39,261 nucleotides of DNA from Oscillospiraceae bacterium (GTDB lineage Bacteria; Bacillota; Clostridia; Oscillospirales; CAG-272): NCBI GenBank assembly GCA_015063725.1, contig SVTP01000023.1:1-39261 (forward strand), written 5' to 3'. Shown piece by piece: positions 24,357-31,499 of this stretch. The notes under the pieces were generated by a model. It saw only the letters and a list, made by a program, of their open reading frames with translations. It was not told where the DNA came from and made no database searches. Position numbers and translations under genes: made by a program. Position 1 is the first letter of the stretch. Every line of letters begins with the position of its first letter.

Positions 24357-25010
24357 TTATCTGACTACCGAAGAATGGCTATAGATATAGAATTCCTCTT
24401 GGCTTGGCATCCACTTCTTTTCCTTGGGTGGGAAAGTAGCGTCAAAGGCTTCGACAGCAGCGGTGTCCTCACAGCAGTCGGCAGCGGTGGAGGGAATATA
24501 CATCCACTTTCTGCTGTCAAGAGCGTTCGGCACAAGCTCGCAAACGAGAAGTGCCGTCGGGAAGTTGCCGTCTACAACAAAGCTGATGTTTTTCTTTTTA
24601 CAGCTCACAAATCCACGGCTAACATAGTTGCCCGGATTGCCGAAATTGATGTTCACGTCGTAGCCCATCTTGCGTGCAACCTCAAAGGAATGCTCGATCA
24701 GCAACTTTCCGAGCTTCTGCCTTTGATATTCAGGAGCAACGCAAAGTGGTCCAAAGGAAAGAATTTCCTTACGCTCACCGTTCTCGTCCTCAAGCCAAGC
24801 CTTCGTGTACATAATGTTGCCGACGATCTTGCCGTCAAGCTCAAGCACGAACGCAAGCTCGGGGATGAAATCAGGATGCGAACGCATCGTATGGACGAAA
24901 TAATGTTCGTCCGCGCCCGGCTTATAGACGTTCCAAAACGCCTCGCGTGTAAGTTCTTCTACTGCTCTGTAATCTTTTTCGGTTTCTAAACGTATCGTCA
25001 AATTGTTCAT
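24357..25010 (-). CDS. GNAT family N-acetyltransferase
   Basis: The 217-residue protein has the GNAT fold. It starts with TIRLETEKDYRAVEELTREAF. The strand GKIVGNIMYTKAWL and the acetyl-CoA-binding segment FGPLCVAPEYQRQKLGKLLI (motif A, Q/RxxGxG/A variant with QKLGK) follow, then NINFGNPGNYVSRGF. Proteins of this type with ECDxxF-like acceptor sites acetylate small molecules or proteins; the substrate is unknown. AAAGGA lies 7 bases before the ATG at 25010. It has its own promoter and terminator. Confidence 0.9.
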   Translation of the reverse strand: MNNLTIRLETEKDYRAVEELTREAFWNVYKPGADEHYFVHTMRSHPDFIPELAFVLELDGKIVGNIMYTKAWLEDENGERKEILSFGPLCVAPEYQRQKLGKLLIEHSFEVARKMGYDVNINFGNPGNYVSRGFVSCKKKNISFVVDGNFPTALLVCELVPNALDSRKWMYIPSTAADCCEDTAAVEAFDATFPPKEKKWMPSQEEFYIYSHSSVVR

Positions 25011-25163
25011 TTTTAATCCTTTCATATCTGTTGACGCTCAGGCACGAGAGGAATGCTGAGAATGTATTTGCAAACCTCTCGTTTACAATACAATCTCCAA
25101 AAGGTTGGTGTTTTTCAAACAGCACACTCCGATAAAAATATTCAAGCCGAGGCTTGTAGATAC

Positions 25164-25192
25164 ATTATACCACAAAAATGTGAATAGTTCAA
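25164..25192 (-). promoter_or_regulatory. Promoter of the GNAT gene
   Basis: TTGAAC (25192-25187), a 17-base spacer and TATAAT (25169-25164) on the minus strand. The leader to the ATG is about 150 bases and contains a small CAAGCC/GGCTTG hairpin (25143-25156). Confidence 0.75.
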
Positions 25193-25238
25193 CCCCATAG
25201 ATATATAAATGACAATTTATCAAACAGAATAAAACAAA

Positions 25239-25267
25239 CCCCGACAGATTTTCAAAATCTATCGGGG
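25239..25267. terminator. Hairpin, probable terminator of mrp
   Basis: The arms 25239-25252 and 25254-25267 pair over 14 positions with one mismatch around a single-base centre, with a CCCCGA end. On the minus strand GGTTTGTTTTATTC follows, so it could stop transcription coming from mrp. Together with the palindrome at 25302-25337 it fills the 347-base gap between the GNAT gene and mrp; I see no gene there. Confidence 0.55.
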
Positions 25268-25301
25268 TCATTATTTTGTGAGCGCTTTTTTGAAGGGGTG
25301 C

Positions 25302-25337
25302 GGGGGGAACTTTTTTCTCGCGAAAAAAGTTCCCCCC
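25302..25337. repeat. 16-bp perfect palindrome (GGGGGGAAC + T6C arm)
   Basis: The arms 25302-25317 and 25322-25337 are exact complements with a TCGC loop. The G6 and T6 runs in one arm make it a very stable hairpin. No T-tract directly follows on either strand. It lies 20 bases after the mrp stop and may help 3'-end formation or protect the transcript. Confidence 0.75.
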
Positions 25338-25357
25338 ACAATCTCTTAAAACAAAAC

Positions 25358-26203
25358 TCACGCTTGCGTCAAATTGAGCTTTTCAATAACAGCTTGCGCT
25401 GCCTTGTCCATATAATCGTTTTCCATCAGCTCGATCATGCCGCGGTCAACGAGGGCGGAGAGCTTGGGATCCATAGGAATGCGAGCCAAGAGGTCATAAC
25501 CGAACTTTTCTGCTACTTCCTCGATGTGGCTGTCGCCAAACACCTTGATCTCCTTGCCGCAGTCGGGGCACTTGACGTAGCTCATGTTCTCAACGAGCCC
25601 AAGTACGGGTACGTTCATCATTTTTGCCATGTTGGCTGCCTTGCTGACGATCATCGAAACGAGATCCTGAGGGCTGGAAACGATAACAACGCCGTCAAGC
25701 GGCAGAGATTGGAACACGGTCAGCGGTACGTCGCCCGTGCCGGGAGGGCAGTCAACGAGGAGCACGTCAACATCCCAAATGGTCTCGGTCCAAAATTGCT
25801 GAACTGTTCCCGCAATCATCGCGCCACGCCAAATAACGGGCTTTGTCTCATCGTTACCAAGGAGGAGGTTAACGGAGATCATATCAATTCCGGTCTTGGT
25901 GCGAGGGGGGATCATGCCGTTTTCGTCGCCAAAGACCTCAACGTTGTGAAGTCCAAACGCCTTTGGGATAGAGGGACCGGTGATGTCGGCATCAAGGATA
26001 CCAACCTTGTAACCCTCTCTTTGCAAAAGAACGGCAAGCATAGAGGTGACGAGCGATTTACCAACGCCGCCCTTGCCGCTGACAACTCCAATCACGTGCT
26101 TTACGTCGCTGAGCGCATTTGCAGGGATCTGCAGGCTTTGCGGCTTCTCGCGGGAGGAGCAGTTGCTGGAGCAAGTAGAGCAATCATGCGTACATTCTGA
26201 CAT
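25358..26203 (-). CDS. mrp: Mrp/Nbp35-type Fe-S cluster carrier ATPase
   Basis: The 281-residue P-loop NTPase carries or loads Fe-S clusters. The deviant Walker A KGGVGKS is at residues 44-50, followed by GILDADITGPSIPKAFG, the switch region LLVDCPPGTGD, and the cluster-binding CPDC near residues 214-217. The N-terminus has four Cys (4, 8, 11, 15), a compact counterpart of the N-terminal ferredoxin-like motif of Nbp35. Many bacterial Mrp proteins lack it or have a DUF59 domain instead. AAGGAT precedes the ATG. It has its own promoter and no close neighbours. Confidence 0.93.
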   Translation of the reverse strand: MSECTHDCSTCSSNCSSREKPQSLQIPANALSDVKHVIGVVSGKGGVGKSLVTSMLAVLLQREGYKVGILDADITGPSIPKAFGLHNVEVFGDENGMIPPRTKTGIDMISVNLLLGNDETKPVIWRGAMIAGTVQQFWTETIWDVDVLLVDCPPGTGDVPLTVFQSLPLDGVVIVSSPQDLVSMIVSKAANMAKMMNVPVLGLVENMSYVKCPDCGKEIKVFGDSHIEEVAEKFGYDLLARIPMDPKLSALVDRGMIELMENDYMDKAAQAVIEKLNLTQA

Positions 26204-26245
26204 TTTTATATCCTTCTTTCTGTCTGTAATTTTAATTCAATAGAT

Positions 26246-26273
26246 ATTATACACCGTTTTTGCAAAAAAGCAA
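26246..26273 (-). promoter_or_regulatory. Promoter of mrp
   Basis: TTGCTT (26273-26268), a 16-base spacer and TATAAT (26251-26246) on the minus strand, 43 bases before the start codon. Confidence 0.65.
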
Positions 26274-26365
26274 GCCCTTTTTGCAAAACTGTGGGTGCAT
26301 TTTGTTTGGATTTTTTACCTAGAGGGGGAGTAATTAAAATTGTTTTTTAAATAGCGGTTTCATTA

Positions 26366-26528
26366 TAGGCCTCCCTCCGGGAGGGAGGTGGCATTTTCGC
26401 AAGAAAATGACGGAAGGAGCCGGCGGCATTAACGCCAAGTACTCGCCATAAAACAACCGCTTCGCATTCGTGCGCGCGAGCTCCCTCAGTCTCGCGATGC
26501 TCGACAGCTCCCTCCCGGAGGGAGCCTA
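26366..26528. mobile_element. MITE-like element, about 163 bp
   Basis: Both ends carry related inverted repeats of roughly 50 bases: TAGGC, then the palindrome CTCCCTCCGGGAGGGAG (26371-26387 on the left; its counterpart 26508-26524 on the right). A hairpin follows (CATTTTCgcaaGAAAATG on the left), and a GAC(g/t)GA(a/g)GGAGC motif ends each. The centre has no open frame. The layout suits a non-autonomous element moved by a transposase elsewhere. It fills most of the 391-base gap between ppa and mrp. Flanking TA dinucleotides could be target duplications, but this is not certain. Confidence 0.65.
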
Positions 26529-26594
26529 GCATAGTTCCACGATTTTCAAAATTGATTTTGCACCTTTTTCCGGCGTGGGCGAAGAAGTTTTTAA

Positions 26595-26954
26595 TCAAAC
26601 GATGCTTTCTATATAGGAGCGGTAGTACTGCTCTTGAAAATGCACCGCGGCGGCAATTTCGTCCGCGGTAAAGGTCATGCCTTCGGGGACACCGACGAGC
26701 TTGTCCTCAACGTCGTTCTCGCGGTGAATGATGGCAATGATGTGTGCATCAAATTCTTTTACAGGAACATCTACGCCCAAAAGATAAACGTCCATCTCCT
26801 CGCCGTCACCGCCGAGCACGCCCGGGATATAACCGTAATTGATGGGATAGATGATATCTTTTTTATGCACGTAGCCGATGGGGCGATCGATGCCGATATG
26901 CACCGTTTTGCCAAGATAGGAGCGCGCGAGCGCTTTTCTTTCTTCCATCGTCAT
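26595..26954 (-). CDS. Short family I inorganic pyrophosphatase-like protein
   Basis: The 119-residue product aligns with the core of family I soluble pyrophosphatases: DIIYPINYGYIPG, GGDGEEMDVYLLG (the metal-binding D-x-x-x-x-D), then EDKLVGVPEG. Classical enzymes have about 175 residues; the N-terminal strands and part of the C-terminal helix region are missing, as in a compact subfamily. Of the canonical DxDPxD signature only the first and last Asp are kept, so activity on pyrophosphate is likely but not assured. The ATG at 26954 overlaps the region of the upstream U32 stop (TAATATG). Its AAGGAG lies inside the last U32 codons, so the genes are coupled. Confidence 0.82.
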   Translation of the reverse strand: MTMEERKALARSYLGKTVHIGIDRPIGYVHKKDIIYPINYGYIPGVLGGDGEEMDVYLLGVDVPVKEFDAHIIAIIHRENDVEDKLVGVPEGMTFTADEIAAAVHFQEQYYRSYIESIV

Positions 26955-26955
26955 A

Positions 26956-28974
26956 TTATATTCTCCTTACGGGATAAGGCAGCGTCGTACCTTTTTTCCA
27001 AAGACGGATGACCTCGTCCACCTCGTCGGCAGTTTCGGTGCTGAAAAGAAAATGCTGATGAGTGATGCCTGCCTTTGTGAGCTGCTCTTGACGATCAGAC
27101 ATTGACGTGGGCAAGCTGTTATAAATGACGTTGCGGTGCTCCCATTCACGCAGAACGGGGAAGCGTACGCCGCGACGGTCGGTCAAAATGGCACTGTTTT
27201 TGGCACACGTATCGCAATCGGTAATCTCGTGGATGACGCATTTTTCAACGGTCATCAGGGGGATCCGCCCGTAAACGATGAGCGAAGTGTCACCCTTGAT
27301 GTCGCGTGCCTGTGGCAGAGTCAATTCAGGGGAGAGGATGACAGACTCGATGCCCATGTCCTCCAGCACGCAAACCGACTCGCAATTGGTGACGTTAAAG
27401 CGGAAATCGCCAACGGGAACAAGCCCCGCCTCTCGGGCGAGTTCAATATGTCCCACGTTGCCAACGAGCGCGTAGCGCACGCCCTTCTCCTTGGCGGCAG
27501 AAAGCATCTCGGCAATCCGCTTACAGTCGCGCTCAAAAATGACGGGAGGCAGGACCACACCGTCGACCTCGGCAGTCTCCTTGCCAAGCGGCAGATAGAT
27601 GTGATCAAAAAAGGCTCTCGCCTCGGGCGTGATCTGCTCGGGGGAATAGAAGCGCGCGGAGCGCATTTTTTCGCCCACGTGTTGCGATTTTTGCATCACG
27701 TATGGCATTTTTTCTACCTTTTGAGGGGCAAAATCGCTCTCCCATTCGGCAATTGCGCGGCGGCGCAGATCGTTCAAACGCGAAACGGGGAGCATCAGTC
27801 CCTCGTCCATTTCAACTTGGAACGTGCCAATGGAATAGGGCGTTCCGCCAAGCTTGGAGATGTTTTTTTCCAGATGCTCGGCAAAGAGGGGGGCGGTCAG
27901 TGCCGCAAGAGGTACATCGCCTGTAACGCACACCTTGCGTTTTTTATCGCTGACAGTGAGCGTGATCGGTTCGTTTTTCTTCATACGTACCGCAAAATCA
28001 AGCGGGATCTTGCGTGTGATGCCTACAAAAGGCGAGAGCGTACGAGAGGCAGATTTGTCATCCTTGGAACGCACACCGAGCATTTTGCTGTCAATTTTTT
28101 CGCGCCAATAGCCGTCTGTAAAACCGCCGCGCGAAAAGATAGAAGCCAGCTCACGCATCTCGTCGGGGGTGGCGGCGCGGCGCTCGTCAAGGAGTCTGCG
28201 CCAGATGCGCGCGGTGTCGCGCACGTATTCGGGAGCTTTCATTCTGCCCTCGATTTTGAGGGATGCAACGCCGCTCTCAATCAGCGTGGGCACGTGTGCC
28301 GCAAGTGAGAGATCCTTGAGCGAGAGGGGATAGGCGTTGCCGCCTTTTTTGCAGGCAAAGGGAAGTCGGCAGGGCTGTGCGCACTCGCCGCGGTTGCCGC
28401 TTCTCCCACCCACAAGGGAGGAGAACAGGCATTGCCCAGAGTGGCTGACGCAGAGCGCGCCGTGAATGAACATCTCAATTTCCAAAGGGGAATTTTTAAC
28501 TGTTTCGAACAGATCGGCGGCGGGCATTTCGCGTGCGACGACGATGCGGCTAAAGCCGATCTCCTTCAGCTTTTGCGCGGAGAGCGAATTGTGCGAGGAC
28601 GCTTGCGTGCTTGCGTGCAATTCAAGGCTTGGATAGGTGCGGTGCAATGCCGCCGCCACACCAAGGTCTGCCACGATCAGGGCATCCACACCGGCACTTG
28701 CCGCTTCCTCGGCGGCTGCCAGTGCGGCAGGGATCTCGCGGTCACCCACAAGGGTGTTCAGGGTGAGATACACCTTAACGCCATAGCTATGTGCGCGCAA
28801 AACGGCGGAGCGCAATGCGTCTCCGCCGAAATTGTGGGCATTCATTCTTGCATTAAACGTGGTGCCGCCAAGGTAAACGGCATCGGCACCGCCTTCAATC
28901 GCTGCGTCAAGTGCCTCGGGAGAACCCGCAGGGCAGAGCAGCTCGGGCAAGGGTTGGATGCGCTTATCAGACAT
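26956..28974 (-). CDS. U32 family peptidase-like protein with DUF3656 region
   Basis: The 672-residue protein has the U32 entry PELLCPAGSPEALDAAIEGGADAVYLGG, then a TIM-barrel run with IHGALCVSHSGQC and GNRGECAQPCRLPF, whose Cys probably bind an Fe-S cluster. SLKIEGRMK follows, and a C-terminal extension of about 350 residues includes a CDTC. Annotated as collagenase-like, U32 members include RlhA and TrhP, which hydroxylate rRNA or tRNA bases with prephenate-dependent chemistry. An RNA-modifying role is more likely than proteolysis. The ATG at 28974 (or GTG 28977) overlaps the zapA 3' end. No strong ribosome binding site is visible, so translation is probably coupled to zapA. Confidence 0.9.
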   Translation of the reverse strand: MSDKRIQPLPELLCPAGSPEALDAAIEGGADAVYLGGTTFNARMNAHNFGGDALRSAVLRAHSYGVKVYLTLNTLVGDREIPAALAAAEEAASAGVDALIVADLGVAAALHRTYPSLELHASTQASSHNSLSAQKLKEIGFSRIVVAREMPAADLFETVKNSPLEIEMFIHGALCVSHSGQCLFSSLVGGRSGNRGECAQPCRLPFACKKGGNAYPLSLKDLSLAAHVPTLIESGVASLKIEGRMKAPEYVRDTARIWRRLLDERRAATPDEMRELASIFSRGGFTDGYWREKIDSKMLGVRSKDDKSASRTLSPFVGITRKIPLDFAVRMKKNEPITLTVSDKKRKVCVTGDVPLAALTAPLFAEHLEKNISKLGGTPYSIGTFQVEMDEGLMLPVSRLNDLRRRAIAEWESDFAPQKVEKMPYVMQKSQHVGEKMRSARFYSPEQITPEARAFFDHIYLPLGKETAEVDGVVLPPVIFERDCKRIAEMLSAAKEKGVRYALVGNVGHIELAREAGLVPVGDFRFNVTNCESVCVLEDMGIESVILSPELTLPQARDIKGDTSLIVYGRIPLMTVEKCVIHEITDCDTCAKNSAILTDRRGVRFPVLREWEHRNVIYNSLPTSMSDRQEQLTKAGITHQHFLFSTETADEVDEVIRLWKKGTTLPYPVRRI

Positions 28975-29557
28975 CACTAAAGGTCAAAAAATCAAACATC
29001 GCGCCAACGCGATTCTTGGAAGTGCTCTTTTGAGAGGTCTTTTCCTCAACAACAACGGGAGCTTCCTTTTCGGGAGCTGCTTCAGCGATTGCTTCTGCAG
29101 CGGTAGCAGATTCCTCAAATACAGAGATTTGGGGCTCTTCCTCAGCCTTTTTGTTGAACGGCTTGGGAACGTACTTGGGCTTTTCTTCCTTTGCGGGAGC
29201 GTTTGCAGCTGCGGCATGGTCAAGGATAGAACGCATTACGCTGGCATCCTTACGCAGATTGTCTACTTCCTCCTGCAGTGTTTCAATGGTCTTTTTCAGC
29301 TTTTCATTCTCAGCGGAGAAGCGGAAAGCATCCTTTTCTACCTTCTTGAAAGCTTCTTGCATTGCCATTCTTTCAGAGCAATAAGCAAGTGCACAAAGGA
29401 TAGCTGCCTCGTTTTTGGTGCAACGAGGACTCTTGAGGTTGATATCGCGCATGCGGCGATCGAGCATGCCAACAATATTTTCTACCTCATCGGGGGAAGC
29501 GTCGCTGATGATGTTCAGCTCCATATCTGCAACGGTAATGCTGTACTTTTGTTTCAT
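28967..29557 (-). CDS. zapA: Cell division protein ZapA
   Basis: ZapA binds FtsZ and stabilises the Z ring. Residues 1-90 give the ZapA pattern: KYSITVADMELNIISDASPDEV, VGMLDRRMRDI, and AAILCALAYCSERM. A coiled coil follows (about 65-110, AENEKLKKTIETLQEEVDNL). An unusual 80-residue acidic, Ala/Pro/Glu-rich tail ends with a short basic stretch and FDFLTF; Bacillus ZapA has only about 85 residues. The ATG at 29557 has AAAGGA 14 bases upstream, a long spacing. The gene heads the zapA-U32-ppa operon. A TATAAT at 29665-29660 (minus) without a good -35 is its probable promoter. Confidence 0.88.
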   Translation of the reverse strand: MKQKYSITVADMELNIISDASPDEVENIVGMLDRRMRDINLKSPRCTKNEAAILCALAYCSERMAMQEAFKKVEKDAFRFSAENEKLKKTIETLQEEVDNLRKDASVMRSILDHAAAANAPAKEEKPKYVPKPFNKKAEEEPQISVFEESATAAEAIAEAAPEKEAPVVVEEKTSQKSTSKNRVGAMFDFLTFSDV

Positions 29558-29767
29558 AGTGGTACCATGAATCCTTTCTTCCGCCGCCCATAATCGCACA
29601 AGGGCGGGAATTATTTGTCAAATGCCGTATTTTGCAACACGACACAATTAGCTAACTATATTATACAATAAAAAAATTGAAAAGAAAAGGGGTTTTTCAA
29701 AAAAAGTTAAAAAAATTTTCATTTTTTTGATATTTCTTCATTTTTGCTTCCAAAAAACGCCAAATAC

Positions 29768-29796
29768 TTGCAAAAGCAGAAGAAATATGATAAAAT
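29768..29796 (+). promoter_or_regulatory. Promoter of the small 29840 gene
   Basis: TTGCAA (29768-29773), a 17-base spacer and TAAAAT (29791-29796), both close to consensus. The start codon lies 44 bases after the -10. Confidence 0.7.
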
Positions 29797-29839
29797 AGAG
29801 CCAAACGAAACCGCCTAAAAAAAGGAAAGGACAAGAAAA

Positions 29840-30013
29840 ATGGAACCCAAGGATTATACCGTTATCAAAATTGAGGGAGAATACGCATACCTCTGCGACG
29901 AGGCATCCCCCGACACAGATCCGCTTTTTATCGCTCTGGCACTTCTGCCCGCAGGCACCGACGAGGGCACACGCCTGCATTGTGAGCTCTTTCAATACGA
30001 AATTATAGAATAA
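29840..30013 (+). CDS. 57-residue protein, DUF3006-like
   Basis: An ATG at 29840 opens 57 codons to a TAA. The product begins MEPKDYTVIKIEGEYAYL and continues FIALALLPAG, TDEGTRLHCELF and YEIIE. The order (V..IEG.YA.L, then LP.G..EGT.L) resembles DUF3006 small beta proteins. The GAAAGGACAA upstream is a ribosome binding site, and there is a good promoter and a terminator 100 bases later. Codon use is like the core genes (GAC, GAG, CTG, GCA). It runs against zapA (divergent) and rplL (convergent), so it is a single-gene unit. Function unknown. Confidence 0.75.
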   Translation: MEPKDYTVIKIEGEYAYLCDEASPDTDPLFIALALLPAGTDEGTRLHCELFQYEIIE

Positions 30014-30115
30014 GAATTATTCTTGTTATTGAATTTACCCATTTTAGTGGGATTTTAGCAGTGAAAATGGATTTTTTGTATAAACCTCTTGTTTTTTAGA
30101 CGGATTGTGGGGACG

Positions 30116-30154
30116 AAAAAAGGCTACTGTGATCTTTCACAGTAGCCTTTTTTT
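30116..30154. terminator. Bidirectional terminator of the small gene and rplJL
   Basis: A 17-bp perfect stem (30116-30132 with 30137-30153) with a TCTT loop, A6 on one side and T7 on the other. It serves both converging transcripts: the 29840 gene and rplJ-rplL. Confidence 0.9.
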
Positions 30155-30195
30155 CGGTTATCTCAGACAATGATTGAAAAGTAAGTAGGTTTAAA

Positions 30196-30573
30196 TTACT
30201 TAATTTCAACGGTTGCGCCTGCCTCGGTGAGAGCAGCCTTAACTTGCTCTGCTTCGTCCTTGGAAACGCCTTCCTTAATGGTCTTGGGAGCGCCTTCTAC
30301 GAGATCCTTAGCGTCCTTCAGGCCGAGACCGGTGAGCTCACGAACAACCTTGATAACGTCGAGCTTCTTAGCGCCGAAGCTTGCAAGGATAACGTCGAAC
30401 TCGGTCTTTTCTTCAGCTGCGGGAGCTGCTGCGCCTGCTGCTGCAACTACGCCTACGGGAGCTGCTGCGGATACGCCGAACTCTTCCTCAACTGCCTTTA
30501 CGAGGTCGTTGAGCTCGAGAATGGTAAGGGACTTAATTTCTTCAAGAATGTTAGTAATCTTTTCGGATGCCAT
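30196..30573 (-). CDS. rplL: 50S ribosomal protein L7/L12
   Basis: The 125-residue stalk protein recruits translation factors to the ribosome. It has an N-terminal dimerisation domain ([21 protein letters not shown]), the Ala-rich hinge ([14 protein letters not shown]) and the C-terminal domain with [35 protein letters not shown] and GATVEIK. It lies 100 bases after rplJ in one operon. The usual downstream rpoB is absent: a terminator and a convergent gene follow. Confidence 0.98.
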   Translation of the reverse strand: MASEKITNILEEIKSLTILELNDLVKAVEEEFGVSAAAPVGVVAAAGAAAPAAEEKTEFDVILASFGAKKLDVIKVVRELTGLGLKDAKDLVEGAPKTIKEGVSKDEAEQVKAALTEAGATVEIK

Positions 30574-30673
30574 TGTTATTTACCTCCAAAATTTGAGTGT
30601 TTTAATTTTTGTTTGTTTTTCCGATCACATCAAGCCGGGAATCGGAGTCCGGAATGGAGAAGAGAGGCAGAAA

Positions 30674-31198
30674 TTATGCTTCTGCGGGAGCCTCTTCGGT
30701 GGTCTCGCCGTCCTTGTCGCAAATAGCCTTGATAGCATAAGCGAACTTGTACAGAGGAGACTGGATAGAGCCGAGGAACTTTGCAATAAGAGTTTCCTTG
30801 TTGGGGATATCTGCCAGAGCGTTTACGGTAGCTGCATCAACAACTGCGCCGTCAACGTAACCTGCGAGAATGTTAAAGGACTCGATCTTATCAGCATATT
30901 CCTTGAGGATCTTAGCTGCGATAACGGGATCGTTTTCGCTGATAGCGATAGCGGTCATACCGGTGAGGTATTGCTTCATATCGCCGTAGCCTACCATATC
31001 GCATGCTCTGCCGGTCATGGTGTTCTTCATAACAACGTACTTAACACCGGCCTCACGCAGAGCCTTACGCATTGCGGTGTCCTTATCTACCGTAATACCT
31101 TGGTAGTTAACAACAACGCCTGCCTCGGAATTTTTAATTTGTTCTGCCAGATCAGCAACGAGCTGTTGCTTCTGAACGAGAATGGAATTGCTGGGCAT
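30674..31198 (-). CDS. rplJ: 50S ribosomal protein L10
   Basis: The 174-residue base of the ribosomal stalk. It begins MPSNSILVQKQQLVADLAEQ and has GVVVNYQGITVDKDTAMRK, VKYVVMKNTM, and the L12-binding C-terminal helix region ending KDGETTEEAPAEA. AGGAGG lies 8 bases before the ATG at 31198; longer in-frame codons are part of the L10 leader. L10-L12 complex is expected to repress its own mRNA through that leader. The rplK-rplA genes that commonly precede it are missing. Confidence 0.97.
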   Translation of the reverse strand: MPSNSILVQKQQLVADLAEQIKNSEAGVVVNYQGITVDKDTAMRKALREAGVKYVVMKNTMTGRACDMVGYGDMKQYLTGMTAIAISENDPVIAAKILKEYADKIESFNILAGYVDGAVVDAATVNALADIPNKETLIAKFLGSIQSPLYKFAYAIKAICDKDGETTEEAPAEA

Positions 31199-31358
31199 TC
31201 TGTTTGACCTCCTGTTAGATTTTTGAAATAAAAAAATCTTCCTTCCGGCAAGCACACTTACAGCCGTGAAGAAAGATTGATCGCACAAATAGGGATTCAA
31301 TTCATCTCCTCGGCAGGAAAGCGTCAGCTTTTACCGGAACCTGCTGTCTTTGGATAAC
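31199..31358 (-). promoter_or_regulatory. Ribosomal protein L10 leader with attenuator
   Basis: Read on the minus strand, the leader has the L10-leader core AGACAGCAGGT paired with CCTGCCGAGG, a kink-turn-rich structure bound by L10 or L10-L12. Further down, AATCTTTCTTC (31279-31269 area) pairs with GGAAGGAAGATT and is followed by seven T (31237-31230), an intrinsic terminator before rplJ. This gives autoregulation by transcription attenuation. Confidence 0.85.
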
Positions 31359-31364
31359 GCAGGT

Positions 31365-31393
31365 ATTATACCACAAAGAGAATGGTTTGTCAA
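31365..31393 (-). promoter_or_regulatory. Promoter of rplJ-rplL
   Basis: Perfect TTGACA (31393-31388) and TATAAT (31370-31365) with a 17-base spacer on the minus strand, directly ahead of the L10 leader. Confidence 0.92.
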
Positions 31394-31468
31394 CCCCTTT
31401 TTTGAAAAAAGTTGAAATATTTTTTGGATTTTGAATAGAAGAGAAAAAACGCGAGAAGTAGGAGCATC

Positions 31469-31490
31469 GGGCGGCGATTTTCCGCCGCCC
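31469..31490 (-). terminator. GC-rich hairpin after lipoprotein A
   Basis: GGGCGGCG (31469-31476) pairs with CGCCGCCC (31483-31490). No T-run follows on the minus strand, so terminator activity is uncertain. A related GGGCGGCAG hairpin (32666-32688) follows lipoprotein B, so the paralogs share 3' as well as 5' flanks. Confidence 0.45.
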
Positions 31491-31499
31491 TCTTCATAA

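Noticed and set aside
29559-29571. Four-codon upstream frame (ATG GTA CCA CTA TGA) overlapping the zapA start
   Set aside because: The ribosome binding site is too close to its ATG, and nothing else supports translation.
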